From Actinacidiphila sp. DG2A-62 (GTDB lineage: Bacteria; Actinomycetota; Actinomycetes; Streptomycetales; Streptomycetaceae): a stretch of DNA of 64,000 nucleotides. The stretch covers positions 7,082,001 to 7,146,000 of the forward strand of contig NZ_JAYMGI010000002.1 in the NCBI RefSeq assembly GCF_035825295.1, in the 5' to 3' direction. This document shows positions 17,080 to 24,684 of the stretch, in pieces; position 1 is the first letter of the stretch, and every line of letters begins with the position of its first letter. Under the pieces are notes generated by a model. The model was given only the letters and a program-made list of their open reading frames with translations. It was not told the DNA's origin and searched no databases. The position numbers and the translations under genes were made by a program.

Positions 17080-17727
17080 GTGGAGCAGGCCGAGCGGACC
17101 GGGCCGGTACGGCGGTCCGTACGCGACCAGGTGCTCGCGGCGCTGCGCGCGGAGATCACCGCGGGGGAGCTGGCGCCCGGGTCGGTGCACTCGGCGCCGG
17201 TGCTGGCGCTGCGGTACGGCGTGTCGGCGACGCCGGTGCGCGAGGCGATGCAGACGCTGGAGCGCGAGGGGGCGGTCGAGGTGCTGCCGAACCGCGGGTT
17301 CCGGGTGGCGGTGCGGACTCCGCGGGATCTGGCGGACCTCGCGGAGGTGCGGGCGCTGCTGGAGGTGCCGGTGGTGGTGTCGCTCGCGCGGACGGTGCCG
17401 CCGGCGCGGTGGGCGCGGCTGCGGCCGTTGGCGGAGGCGGGGGTCGTCGCGGCGGCGCGGGGGGATCGGGCGGGGTACGCGGAGGCGGACCGGGCGTTCC
17501 ACCAGGCGCTGCTCGGGCTCTGCGGGAACGCGCAGCTGGTCGCGGTCGCGGTGGATCTGCACCGGCGGGCGCAGTGGCCGGCGCTCGGCTCCGCGGCGGC
17601 GCCCCGCCCGGCCGCGCTCACCGCTGACGCGGCGCAGCACGGCGCCCTGCTCGACGCTCTCGCGGCGGGCGACGTCGCCCTGGTCGAGCGCCTGGCCCGC
17701 ACTCACGTCGCCGCCCCCTGGGGCTGA
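17080..17727 (+). CDS. GntR-family (FadR/FCD-type) transcriptional regulator
   Basis: A 215-residue GntR regulator. The winged helix occupies about residues 8-75 (VRDQVLAALRAEITAGELAPGSVHSAPVLALRYGVSATPVREAMQTLEREGAVEVLPNRGFRVAV); the C-terminal all-helical FCD domain (about 85-210) contains the metal-binding-type pattern ADRAFHQALLGLCGN and AQHGALLDALAAGD. I take GTG 17080 with AGGAG upstream, although the frame is open far into the FhuF-like region. It is divergent from the FhuF-like gene, with the iron box in the shared interval. Effector unknown, probably a small carboxylate by family. Confidence 0.88.
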   Translation: MEQAERTGPVRRSVRDQVLAALRAEITAGELAPGSVHSAPVLALRYGVSATPVREAMQTLEREGAVEVLPNRGFRVAVRTPRDLADLAEVRALLEVPVVVSLARTVPPARWARLRPLAEAGVVAAARGDRAGYAEADRAFHQALLGLCGNAQLVAVAVDLHRRAQWPALGSAAAPRPAALTADAAQHGALLDALAAGDVALVERLARTHVAAPWG

Positions 17728-17756
17728 CCGCCCCGGCGCTGAGCATCGCGCCCCCA

Positions 17757-17910
17757 GGGGCGCGGGGAACTGCGCGGCCGGCCTCCCCCAGAGCTTCGCC
17801 TGGGAGGTACCCCCAGCGGTGCGGAGGGTCGCCTCCGTCCCGAAGGGGCAATTGCTGTTGTGGACGGCCACCCGCCGGTGGACGGTTGCTCGCGCAGTTC
17901 CCCGCGCCCC
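17757..17910. repeat. Widely spaced 20-bp inverted repeat (Streptomyces intergenic repeat)
   Basis: GGGGCGCGGGGAACTGCGCG at 17757-17776 and its perfect reverse complement CGCGCAGTTCCCCGCGCCCC at 17891-17910, 114 nt apart, in the gap between two convergent genes. This sequence is familiar as a recurring intergenic element in Streptomyces genomes (memory, not searched). It could act as a bidirectional terminator. Confidence 0.75.
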
Positions 17911-17944
17911 CGGGGTGCGGGTTGGGCGTCGGGCCGGCCTGGCG

Positions 17945-18745
17945 CTAGGCCGGGAGCCAGGTGGGGAGGCCGCCCAGGAGGGTCTTGAGGCGGGCGGCCT
18001 CGGCGCGGAGGGAAGCCGCCTCGTCGTCGGGGGAGACCTCCGCGAGAGCGACGAGCGCGGCCGGCGTACCGACCACATGGCCGAGCGACACGCGAATCGC
18101 GAGCGACTCCGCGAACCCGTGCCGCGCCTCCGCGAGATCCCCCTCGGCCGCCGCGAGCCCGGCGAGGTGCCGCCACGTGAAGGACGTGAGGAAGGTGTCG
18201 CCGTGCGCCACGGCCCCCGCGTGCGCCCGGCGGTACGCCGCCTTCGCCGCCGCCGGGTTCGCCGCGATGTTCTCCGCCACCAGCCCCCGCCGGAAGTCCA
18301 GCAGCGGTCGCCCCGGCGAGGCCGGCGACAGCAGCGCCGCCGCGCGTCCGTACGCGCTGCTCGCCTCGTCCGCGCGGTCCCGCACCGAGAAGACCGTCGC
18401 CCCGTACGCCAGATACCCCCGCTCCGAAGCCGCGGCGCCGCGCTCCTCGTCGGTGTGGGCGAGCGCCTCCGCGGTGCGCAGCGCGTCCTCCGCCTCGGCC
18501 CACCCGGTCAGCTGGTAGAAGCACCCCTCGATGAGCAGTTCCGCCCGCGTCAGCGCGGCCCCCGGGTGCTCCGCGCAGAAGGGCGCGAGCAGCGCCGCCG
18601 CCTCCGCCCAGCAGCCGCGGGCCCGCAGCCGCCAGACGTCCGGCACCACGGCCGCGCCACCCGCGGACCCCCCTGAGCCCGCCGGTCCCGCCGCGTCCGC
18701 GGAACGCGATGAGTCCGAGGAATCGGACAAGGCCGTTTCCGTCAC
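17945..18745 (-). CDS. TPR-like hypothetical protein
   Basis: A 266-residue soluble protein, mostly helical and alanine-rich. After a Ser/Gly/Ala-rich disordered start (residues 1-33) come paired helices with tetratricopeptide-like spacing (WAEAAALLAPFCAEHPGAALTRAELLIEG, WAEAEDALRTAEALAHTDEE, ASSAYGRAAALLSP, AAAKAAYRRAHAGAVAHG, GDLAEARHGFAESLAI). It resembles streptomycete proteins of unknown function that count as tetratricopeptide scaffolds. It stands alone. Direct GATCACTT repeats lie about 90-115 nt upstream. Confidence 0.7.
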   Translation of the reverse strand: MTETALSDSSDSSRSADAAGPAGSGGSAGGAAVVPDVWRLRARGCWAEAAALLAPFCAEHPGAALTRAELLIEGCFYQLTGWAEAEDALRTAEALAHTDEERGAAASERGYLAYGATVFSVRDRADEASSAYGRAAALLSPASPGRPLLDFRRGLVAENIAANPAAAKAAYRRAHAGAVAHGDTFLTSFTWRHLAGLAAAEGDLAEARHGFAESLAIRVSLGHVVGTPAALVALAEVSPDDEAASLRAEAARLKTLLGGLPTWLPA

Positions 18746-18833
18746 AGTTCTCCCCCAAGCACGTCGTCGAGCCCGCGTGATGAACAGTGGCGGCAGTCCA
18801 GCACGTGCGGGGGCCCCGCGCCAAGGGGTCGGA

Positions 18834-18860
18834 GATCACTTCTTGTGAACGGGATCACTT
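18834..18860. promoter_or_regulatory. Direct GATCACTT repeats upstream of the TPR-like gene
   Basis: GATCACTT at 18834-18841 and 18853-18860, spaced 19 nt (about two helical turns), 89-115 nt before the TPR-like start. The spacing fits a dimeric regulator on one DNA face. The rest of the 320-bp gap (18746-19069) is simple CGCCGGGT-rich sequence without a supported gene. Confidence 0.4.
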
Positions 18861-19069
18861 TCACGAGCGGACAAGGCGCGGCACACATGTCACCGCGCCG
18901 CCGCCCACCGGCCCGGTCGCGTTCAACCGCCGGCACCCGGTCCGCGGGGTGCGAGACGCGGACCGGGCGCCGGCGGGTCCGTCGCCGACGCCGGGTCCGC
19001 CGCCGGTCCGCGTCGGGTCGCGCCGGTTTGCGCCGGGCGCGCGCCGGGTCCAACCCGGCCCGCGTCGGG

Positions 19070-19957
19070 TCAGCCGCGCACGGCCGGCGCGAGCACCTCC
19101 TCGCACCACTGCCGGAACGTGGTCGGCATCGTCGCGCCGGGCGTGCGCGGCGTGTCCGGGCCCAGCTCCGCCGCGCGGAACATCTCCAGCGCGGCGTCCG
19201 CCATCGCCTCGGACGCGCCGAAGCCGAGCAGCCGCGCGCGGAACGCCTCGTCGGGGGTGCGCTCGAAGCGCACCGGCAGGCCCAGCACCTCGCCGGCGAT
19301 CCGCGCCATGTCCTCGAAGGACAGATCCTCCGGGCCGAGCACCGGGACCTCCGCCACGCCCGTCCAGGTGTCGTCGAGCAGCAGCCGCGCGGCGACGGCG
19401 GCGATGTCGCGGGTCGCGACGGTGGGCACCTTGCGGTCGCCGGCCATCGGCACGGAGATCACGCCGCGGTCCCTGATCGCCGCGGTCTGGCGCAGCAGGT
19501 TGTCCATGAAGGTCGGCATGGTCAGCGCCCGGTAGGCGACGCCGGTGCGGGCGATCGCGTCGTCCATGGCGAGCGTCGCGGTGATGTTGCCGGCCGGCAC
19601 GGTCAGCCCGCGGCCGACGGAGGAGATGCCGACCACCCGCTCGACGCCCTGCTCGGCGAACGCGCGCAGCCCGGCCCGGGCGAAACCGGAGTACGCCTCG
19701 TCCACGCTGGGCGCGGTCGGGTCCGCCGGCACCAGCCAGAAGACGGCCCGCGCGCCCGCGAACGCCTTGTCGACGACGGCGGCCTCGGAGTGCGAGCCCT
19801 GGACCACCTCGGCCTGCTCACGAACCCGCTCCGGCAGCCGCGAGGGGTCGCGGGCGATCACCCGGACGGCTTCGCCCGGCGTCCCGCCCGGCTCGCCGAG
19901 CAGGTGGTCCAGGAGCTGGCGTCCGATGGAACTGGTGGGTGCGGTGACGACGATCAT
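19070..19957 (-). CDS. NmrA/SDR-type NAD(P)-binding oxidoreductase
   Basis: A 295-residue atypical short-chain dehydrogenase of the NmrA/NAD(P)H:quinone-reductase-like group. It has a Rossmann start (MIVVTAPTSSIGRQLLDHLLG, a variant of the G-x-x-G-x-x-G loop), VRVIARDPSRL, then GVERVVGISSVGRG, and helices with AIARTGVAYRALTMPTFMDNLL. The C-terminal part (ARIAGEVLGLPVRFERTPDEAFRARL) is characteristic of these proteins. ATG 19957 has GGAG 6 nt upstream; a GTG four codons earlier lacks a ribosome site. Divergent from a TetR gene with a perfect operator in the interval, so it is very probably the repressor's target. Redox sensing or detoxification is inferred. Confidence 0.87.
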   Translation of the reverse strand: MIVVTAPTSSIGRQLLDHLLGEPGGTPGEAVRVIARDPSRLPERVREQAEVVQGSHSEAAVVDKAFAGARAVFWLVPADPTAPSVDEAYSGFARAGLRAFAEQGVERVVGISSVGRGLTVPAGNITATLAMDDAIARTGVAYRALTMPTFMDNLLRQTAAIRDRGVISVPMAGDRKVPTVATRDIAAVAARLLLDDTWTGVAEVPVLGPEDLSFEDMARIAGEVLGLPVRFERTPDEAFRARLLGFGASEAMADAALEMFRAAELGPDTPRTPGATMPTTFRQWCEEVLAPAVRG

Positions 19958-20016
19958 GGAGATCTCCACGGGGTGCGTGACGTAACGGTCGGGACGGGCG
20001 CGGCGGCCCGGTCCCA

Positions 20017-20045
20017 GAAGTAAACTCTACCGTACCGTTTACTTC
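20017..20045. promoter_or_regulatory. TetR operator GAAGTAAAC-N11-GTTTACTTC
   Basis: Perfect 9-bp inverted repeats (20017-20025 and 20037-20045) with an 11-nt spacer, in the interval between the divergent SDR and TetR genes. The AT-rich arms in 75% GC DNA are distinctive. It lies about 60 nt upstream of the SDR start and 210 nt upstream of the TetR start. Confidence 0.8.
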
Positions 20046-20258
20046 GGGGGGAGGGGAGCCGGGGCGAGGGGAGCCAGGGCGAGGCGGGGGCGAGCGAGGT
20101 GCGCCGAGGCGATGCGGGCGGGGGCGCGGCTCCGGGCGGGCGCCGCGACAGGGGAGACTGGGGTCCGGCGCACGGCCGGGCGGCCCGGCGGGACCGGACC
20201 CGGCCCGGCAGGGCCCGGCACGGATCGGCGCGGCGACGCGTGGAGGCGAGGAGTACGC

Positions 20259-20876
20259 ATGGCGAGGCGCGGTGAGGAGCTGCGGCGGCACATCCTGTGG
20301 ACGGCGAAGGACGTCTTCCTGCAGACCGGCTTCGAGCGCGCGTCCATGGACGTGGTGGCCGCGCGCGCGGAGACGTCCAAGCGCTCCCTCTACGCGCACT
20401 TCGAGAGCAAGGACAAGCTGTTCGTCGCCGTGGTCGACCTGGTCCGCGAGCTGTACCTCGGCCGGCTCGGCACCCCGGGGGACTACGCGCGGGACACCGC
20501 CGAGGCCGCGGTCCTCTTCTGCGGGCGCTTCCTCCAGCTCCAGCTGTGGGAGCAGTCGGTGCGCACGGTACGGCTGGGCATCGCCGAGGCCGAGCGGCTG
20601 CCCGAGGCCGCGGCGGAGCTGTACGACGCCGTCTTCGAGGCCACCGCTGAGCGGCTCGCGGCGTTCCTGGCCGAACGCTGCCGGCTCACCCCCGAGCAGG
20701 CGGCCGGGACCGCGCTGGCGCTGCTCGGCCGCACGGTGCACCCGCGGCTGTTCCGCGCGCTGCTCGGCGTCGACCAGCCGCTGTCCGACCGCCCCGAGGA
20801 GTCCGCGATCGCCGCCGACGTGGACCTCGCGCCGATCCGCGAGGCCGCCCGCCTGCTGCTCCCCGCGGACGCCTGA
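20259..20876 (+). CDS. TetR/AcrR-family transcriptional regulator
   Basis: A 205-residue TetR repressor. The helix-turn-helix is at residues about 10-55 (LRRHILWTAKDVFLQTGFERASMDVVAARAETSKRSLYAHFESKDKLF), followed by a helical ligand domain of the AefR-like/TetR_C type (FLQLQLWEQSVRTVRLGIAEAERLPE). The start ATG 20259 follows a GGAGG-rich leader. It is divergent from the NmrA-like oxidoreductase; the palindrome between them is the likely binding site for both autoregulation and control of the oxidoreductase. Its stop lies inside a 17-bp tandem repeat. Confidence 0.92.
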   Translation: MARRGEELRRHILWTAKDVFLQTGFERASMDVVAARAETSKRSLYAHFESKDKLFVAVVDLVRELYLGRLGTPGDYARDTAEAAVLFCGRFLQLQLWEQSVRTVRLGIAEAERLPEAAAELYDAVFEATAERLAAFLAERCRLTPEQAAGTALALLGRTVHPRLFRALLGVDQPLSDRPEESAIAADVDLAPIREAARLLLPADA

Positions 20877-20910
20877 CTCCGGCGGACGCCTGACTCCGGC
20901 GGACGCCTGA
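20867..20910. repeat. 17-bp tandem repeat across the TetR stop
   Basis: GGACGCCTGACTCCGGC repeated about 2.6 times. TGA appears at 20874, 20891 and 20908, hence in all three forward frames. Confidence 0.85.
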
Positions 20911-20959
20911 CCCCGGTGGGCCCGCGACGCGCGCGCTCGGCCGGCGTACGGCTCGCGCG

Positions 20960-21024
20960 GTCCGGTCAGCGTGCGCGATCGGGTCAGCGTGCGCGGTCCG
21001 GTCAGCGTGCGCGGTCCGCTCAGC
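20960..21024. repeat. 18-bp tandem repeat at the PucR stop
   Basis: GGTCAGCGTGCGCG cores at 20964, 20982 and 21000, 18 bp apart, with a partial fourth (GCTCAGC) that contains the PucR stop codon. Together with the neighbouring 17-bp array, it fills the gap between two convergent genes. Confidence 0.85.
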
Positions 21025-22876
21025 TCATCCGCAGCGCCAGGAAGAAGTCCACCTTGTCCTCCAGCCGGCCCAGGTCGCGGCCGGTGAGCTGCTCGATCCG
21101 GCCGATGCGGTAGCGCAGCGTGTTGACGTGCAGGTGCAGGCGGGTGGCGCACCGGGTCCAGGAGCCGTCGCAGTCCAAGAACGCCTCCAGCGTCGTGATC
21201 AGCTCCGCGCGGTGCCGCCGGTCGTACGCGCGCAGCGGGTCCAGCAGCCGCGCGGTGAACGCCCGCCGCACGTCGTCCGGCACGAACGGCAGCAGCAGCA
21301 CGTGCGAGGCCAGCTCCTCGTGGCCGGCCACGCACACCCGGCCGGACCTGGCGGCGGCCACCCGGCGGGCGTGCCGGGCCTCCTCCAGCGCGCCGCGCAG
21401 CCCCTCGGGGGAGTGCACCGCCGCGCTGACGCCTATCGTCAACCGCCCGTCGCCGTCCAGGCCGCGCGACAGCGGGACGCGCAGCGCGCCCTGGAGCCGC
21501 TGGGCGGCCAGCGGCCGGGGCGGGCCGGGCTCGCCGTCCGGGCCCACGGGCTCCGGCAGCAGCGGCACCAGCGCCATCGCCTCGCCGTCGGCGTGCGCCA
21601 CCGCGATCCGGTCGGCCTCGTCCGGGCCGGCCGCCGCGGGGTCCGCGAGCACCTCCTCCAGCAGCGTCTGCGCCACCGGCCCGGCCGGCACCTCGCCGCC
21701 CGACCAGTCCACCCTGGCCACCACGACCTGCCACCGCGGCTCGACGCGCCCGGCCCCGACGCCCGCGCCGCCCTGCGCGCCGCCGCCCGAGCCGCCCACG
21801 CCGCCCTGCGCGCCGCCCGTCCCGCCCGGCAGCAGCACCGGGGCCGCCGCGCGCAGCCGCGCGCCGATCTCGGCGGGGGCCGCGCCGCCGCGCACCAGCT
21901 CGAAGATCTCGCCGGCCAGCCGCCGCCGGACCGTGCGGGCCGCCTCGCGCCGGTCCCGCTCGACCGCGATCAGCTGGGTGACCCCGCGCAGCAGGTCGAG
22001 CCGCTCCTCCGGCCACTCGCCCGCGTCCGCCTCCACCGCGAGGAACCAGTCGGAGAGCACCGTGGCCCGCACGTCCGGCTCCGCGCCCGCGCCCGTCCCG
22101 CCGCCGCCCGCGCCCGCACCGCCCGCCGCCGCACCGCCACCGCCTGTACCGCCCCCGGCCGTGCCGCTCCCGCCGCCCGTGCCGCCCGCGCCCACCCCGC
22201 CCTGCGCGCCCGCACGGACCGGGAACAGCGAGTACACCCGGCCGGTCTGCGCGGTCACCCGGTGCGGCGCGGGCCGCCCGGTGCGCACCGCGGCCTGCTG
22301 CGCCCCGGCCAGCTCCGCCCGCACCGGCGCCGGCAGCGCGCGGCCCGCGCCGCCGATCTCCCGGCCGGTGGAGGAGAACACCCATGCCCGCAGATCCAGG
22401 TCGCCGGCCAGCAGGTCGAGCACCGCGTCCGGGCCGCCGCCGGCCGGGCCCGACGCCATCAGCCGCCGGTGCCGGTCGACCACCGCGGCCAGGTCCCCGG
22501 CCCGCTCGGCGGACACCTGCCGGACCACGTACTCCGTCACGGTGGCGAAGGCGACCGCGTCGTCCACCGCGAACAGCGGCAGCCGGTGCCGGGCGCAGGC
22601 GGCCACCAGGTCGTCCGGGGCCCCGGCCAGGTCGGCCTCGCCGGCCGCCAGCGCGGCCACGCCCGCGCCCGCCAGGATGCGTACGAACGGCTCGCAGTCC
22701 TGCGGGCCGCGCCGCCAGGCCAGGCCGGTCAGCACCAATTCGCCGCCGGTCAGGTAGCGGCTGGGGTCGCGCAGGTCGGTGGTCATCACGCCGCGGACGG
22801 TCCGGTCCAGCTCCTCGGCGCCGCCGAGCAGGCGCAGGCCCAGTGCTTCGGTGTCCAGCAGTGCGCGCAGCCGCAT
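21020..22876 (-). CDS. PucR-family transcriptional regulator of purine catabolism
   Basis: A 618-residue PucR/CdaR-type activator. The N-terminal PucR sensor domain (residues 1-130) includes LDTEALGLRLLGGAEELDRTVRGVMTTDLRDPSRYLTGGELVLTG. A GGDEF-like/CdaR central domain holds two unusual glycine-rich tracts (about 220-262 and 349-372). The C-terminal helix-turn-helix (about 560-615) is the classic LHLHVNTLRYRIGRIEQLTGRDL. I take ATG 22876, which gives the family's MRLRALLD start; the open frame extends further without coding character. It is divergent from the xanthine dehydrogenase operon, which it probably controls in response to purines or nitrogen status. Confidence 0.93.
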   Translation of the reverse strand: MRLRALLDTEALGLRLLGGAEELDRTVRGVMTTDLRDPSRYLTGGELVLTGLAWRRGPQDCEPFVRILAGAGVAALAAGEADLAGAPDDLVAACARHRLPLFAVDDAVAFATVTEYVVRQVSAERAGDLAAVVDRHRRLMASGPAGGGPDAVLDLLAGDLDLRAWVFSSTGREIGGAGRALPAPVRAELAGAQQAAVRTGRPAPHRVTAQTGRVYSLFPVRAGAQGGVGAGGTGGGSGTAGGGTGGGGAAAGGAGAGGGGTGAGAEPDVRATVLSDWFLAVEADAGEWPEERLDLLRGVTQLIAVERDRREAARTVRRRLAGEIFELVRGGAAPAEIGARLRAAAPVLLPGGTGGAQGGVGGSGGGAQGGAGVGAGRVEPRWQVVVARVDWSGGEVPAGPVAQTLLEEVLADPAAAGPDEADRIAVAHADGEAMALVPLLPEPVGPDGEPGPPRPLAAQRLQGALRVPLSRGLDGDGRLTIGVSAAVHSPEGLRGALEEARHARRVAAARSGRVCVAGHEELASHVLLLPFVPDDVRRAFTARLLDPLRAYDRRHRAELITTLEAFLDCDGSWTRCATRLHLHVNTLRYRIGRIEQLTGRDLGRLEDKVDFFLALRMS

Positions 22877-23272
22877 CGTTCGCCGCCTCGTCGTGGCAGG
22901 AGTCCCTGGCGGGGGCCGGCAGGGATCCGTGGGGGTCCGGGGCCCGGCGGGCTCCGGCGGGGACGCGGCGCCGCCGCGCCCGGCCGGCGCCGGGTGCAGG
23001 ACCGCGCCGGCGCCGCCGGTGGGATACGGCGAGATCTCCGGCGGAGTCCTTTCGGAGGAATCTACAAGACCGGACCCCTGGCCAGCCAAGTGCTTCATGC
23101 GTTCGGTGACTGCACCCGGACGGCCGTACCGCCGTGTACTGGGCCCACACCACGTGCATTCCTGAACGGGAGGACCGCCGCCGGCGCCCGCCCCGACCCC
23201 CGCGCGAGACACCCCGCCCCCGCACCCCCGCCCGGGACACCACAGCCCCGAGCGGGACCCCGCACCCCCCAA

Positions 23273-23303
23273 CGATCCCTCCGATCCCTCCGACCCCTCC
23301 GAC
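23273..23303. repeat. 9-bp tandem repeat in the PucR/XDH promoter interval
   Basis: CGATCCCTC repeated about 3.4 times just before the xanthine dehydrogenase start. The whole divergent interval (22877-23316, 440 bp) contains no gene that I can support; it should hold both promoters. Confidence 0.6.
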
Positions 23304-23316
23304 GAAGAGAGCCCTC

Positions 23317-24213
23317 ATGGAGTTCCTGCGTCCCGCCACCTGGCAGGAGGCGCTCGCCGCCAAGGCCGAGCACCCGGCGGCCGTGCCCATCGCCGGCGGC
23401 ACGGACGTGATGGTCGAGATCAACTTCGACCACCGCAGGCCCGAGCGCCTCATGGACCTGGGCCGCATCGGCGAACTGGCGCAGTGGGAGACCGACGGCG
23501 ACACCGTACGGCTGGGCGCGTCCGTGCCGTACAGCCGGATCATGGAGCAGCTGCGGACCGAGCTGCCGGGGCTCGCGCTGGCCTCCCATACCGTCGCCTC
23601 CCCGCAGATCCGCAACCGCGGCGGCGTCGGCGGCAACCTCGGCACCGCCTCGCCGGCCGGCGACGCCCACCCGGCGCTGCTGGCCGGCGGCGCCGAGGTC
23701 GAGGCGGAGTCGGTGCGCGGCACCCGGCTGATCCCGATCGACGACTTCTACCGCGGCGTGAAGCGCAACGCGCTTCAGAGCGACGAGCTGATCCGCGCGG
23801 TCCGGCTGAAGAAGGCGACCGGACCGCAGGCGTTCTCCAAGGTCGGCACCCGCAACGCGATGGTCATCGCGGTGTGCGCCTTCGGCATCGCGCTGCACCC
23901 CGACACCCGGTCCGTGCGCACCGGCATCGGCTCGGCCGCGCCCACCCCGATCCGGGCCCGGGCCGCCGAGGAGTTCCTCGCCGCGGCCCTGGACGAGGCC
24001 GGCCTGTGGGAGGACCGCGGGCCCGTACCGCCGTCCGTGGCACGGCAGTTCGCCGAGCTGGTGGCCGGCGCGGCCAACCCCATCGACGACGTGCGGGGAC
24101 GGCCGGCTGACCGCAGGCACGCCCTCGGCGTGATGGCCCGCCGCACCCTCGGCTGGACCTGGGAGCAGTACCGCGGCGACGGACGAGACGACAGGAGCCG
24201 GTCATGCGCGTGA
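23317..24213 (+). CDS. Xanthine dehydrogenase FAD-binding subunit
   Basis: A 298-residue FAD subunit of a three-subunit molybdenum hydroxylase. PCMH-type FAD motifs: AVPIAGGTDVMVEIN (residues about 22-36) and SPQIRNRGGVGGNLGTASPAGD (about 97-118, carrying the FAD-pyrophosphate loop). The C-terminal CO-dehydrogenase flavoprotein domain begins near 170 (AFSKVGTRNAMVIAVC). In the complex it transfers electrons from the iron-sulfur subunit to NAD+ during oxidation of hypoxanthine and xanthine to urate. First gene of the operon; its end overlaps the next start by 10 nt, indicating translational coupling. Start chosen at MEFLRPATW after a GAAGAGAG ribosome site. Confidence 0.95.
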   Translation: MEFLRPATWQEALAAKAEHPAAVPIAGGTDVMVEINFDHRRPERLMDLGRIGELAQWETDGDTVRLGASVPYSRIMEQLRTELPGLALASHTVASPQIRNRGGVGGNLGTASPAGDAHPALLAGGAEVEAESVRGTRLIPIDDFYRGVKRNALQSDELIRAVRLKKATGPQAFSKVGTRNAMVIAVCAFGIALHPDTRSVRTGIGSAAPTPIRARAAEEFLAAALDEAGLWEDRGPVPPSVARQFAELVAGAANPIDDVRGRPADRRHALGVMARRTLGWTWEQYRGDGRDDRSRSCA

Positions 24214-24680
24214 CCTTCACCGTCAACGGGCGCCGCCAGGAGGCGGACGACGTGTGGGAGGGCGAGTCCCTGCTGTACGTGCTGCGCGAGCGGATGGGCC
24301 TGCCCGGCTCCAAGAACGCCTGCGAGCAGGGCGAGTGCGGCTCCTGCACGGTCCGCCTGGACGGCGTGCCGGTGTGCTCGTGTCTGGTCGCGGCCGGCCA
24401 GGTCGAGGGCCGCGAGGTCGTCACGGTCGAGGGGCTGGCCGGCGACAACGGTGAACTGTCCACCGTGCAGCAGGCGTTCGTGGACGCCGGCGCCGTGCAG
24501 TGCGGCTTCTGCACACCCGGGCTGCTGGTCGCCGCCGACGAACTGCTGGAGCGCTGCCCGCAGCCCTCCGACGCCGACATCCGCGAGGCGCTGTCGGGCA
24601 ACCTGTGCCGCTGCACCGGCTACGAGAAGATCCTCGACGCGGTCCGCCTGGCGGCCGCCCGCACCGAACAGGCGGTCTGA
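24204..24680 (+). CDS. Xanthine dehydrogenase [2Fe-2S] subunit
   Basis: A 158-residue iron-sulfur subunit. The plant-ferredoxin-type cluster ligands are C40, C45, C48 and C60 (CEQGECGSC then CSC), and the second all-helical cluster domain uses C100, C103, C135 and C137 (CGFCTPG and LCRCTGYEKI). It carries electrons from the molybdenum cofactor to FAD. Length and motifs match CoxS/XdhC-type small subunits exactly. It overlaps the FAD subunit gene and is followed 4 nt later by the molybdopterin subunit. Confidence 0.96.
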   Translation: MRVTFTVNGRRQEADDVWEGESLLYVLRERMGLPGSKNACEQGECGSCTVRLDGVPVCSCLVAAGQVEGREVVTVEGLAGDNGELSTVQQAFVDAGAVQCGFCTPGLLVAADELLERCPQPSDADIREALSGNLCRCTGYEKILDAVRLAAARTEQAV

Positions 24681-24684
24681 CACC

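Noticed and set aside
19818..23723. 1301-codon minus-strand frame around the TetR and PucR genes
   Set aside because: A chance open frame through GC-rich DNA; it covers a supported plus-strand TetR gene and is out of frame with PucR.
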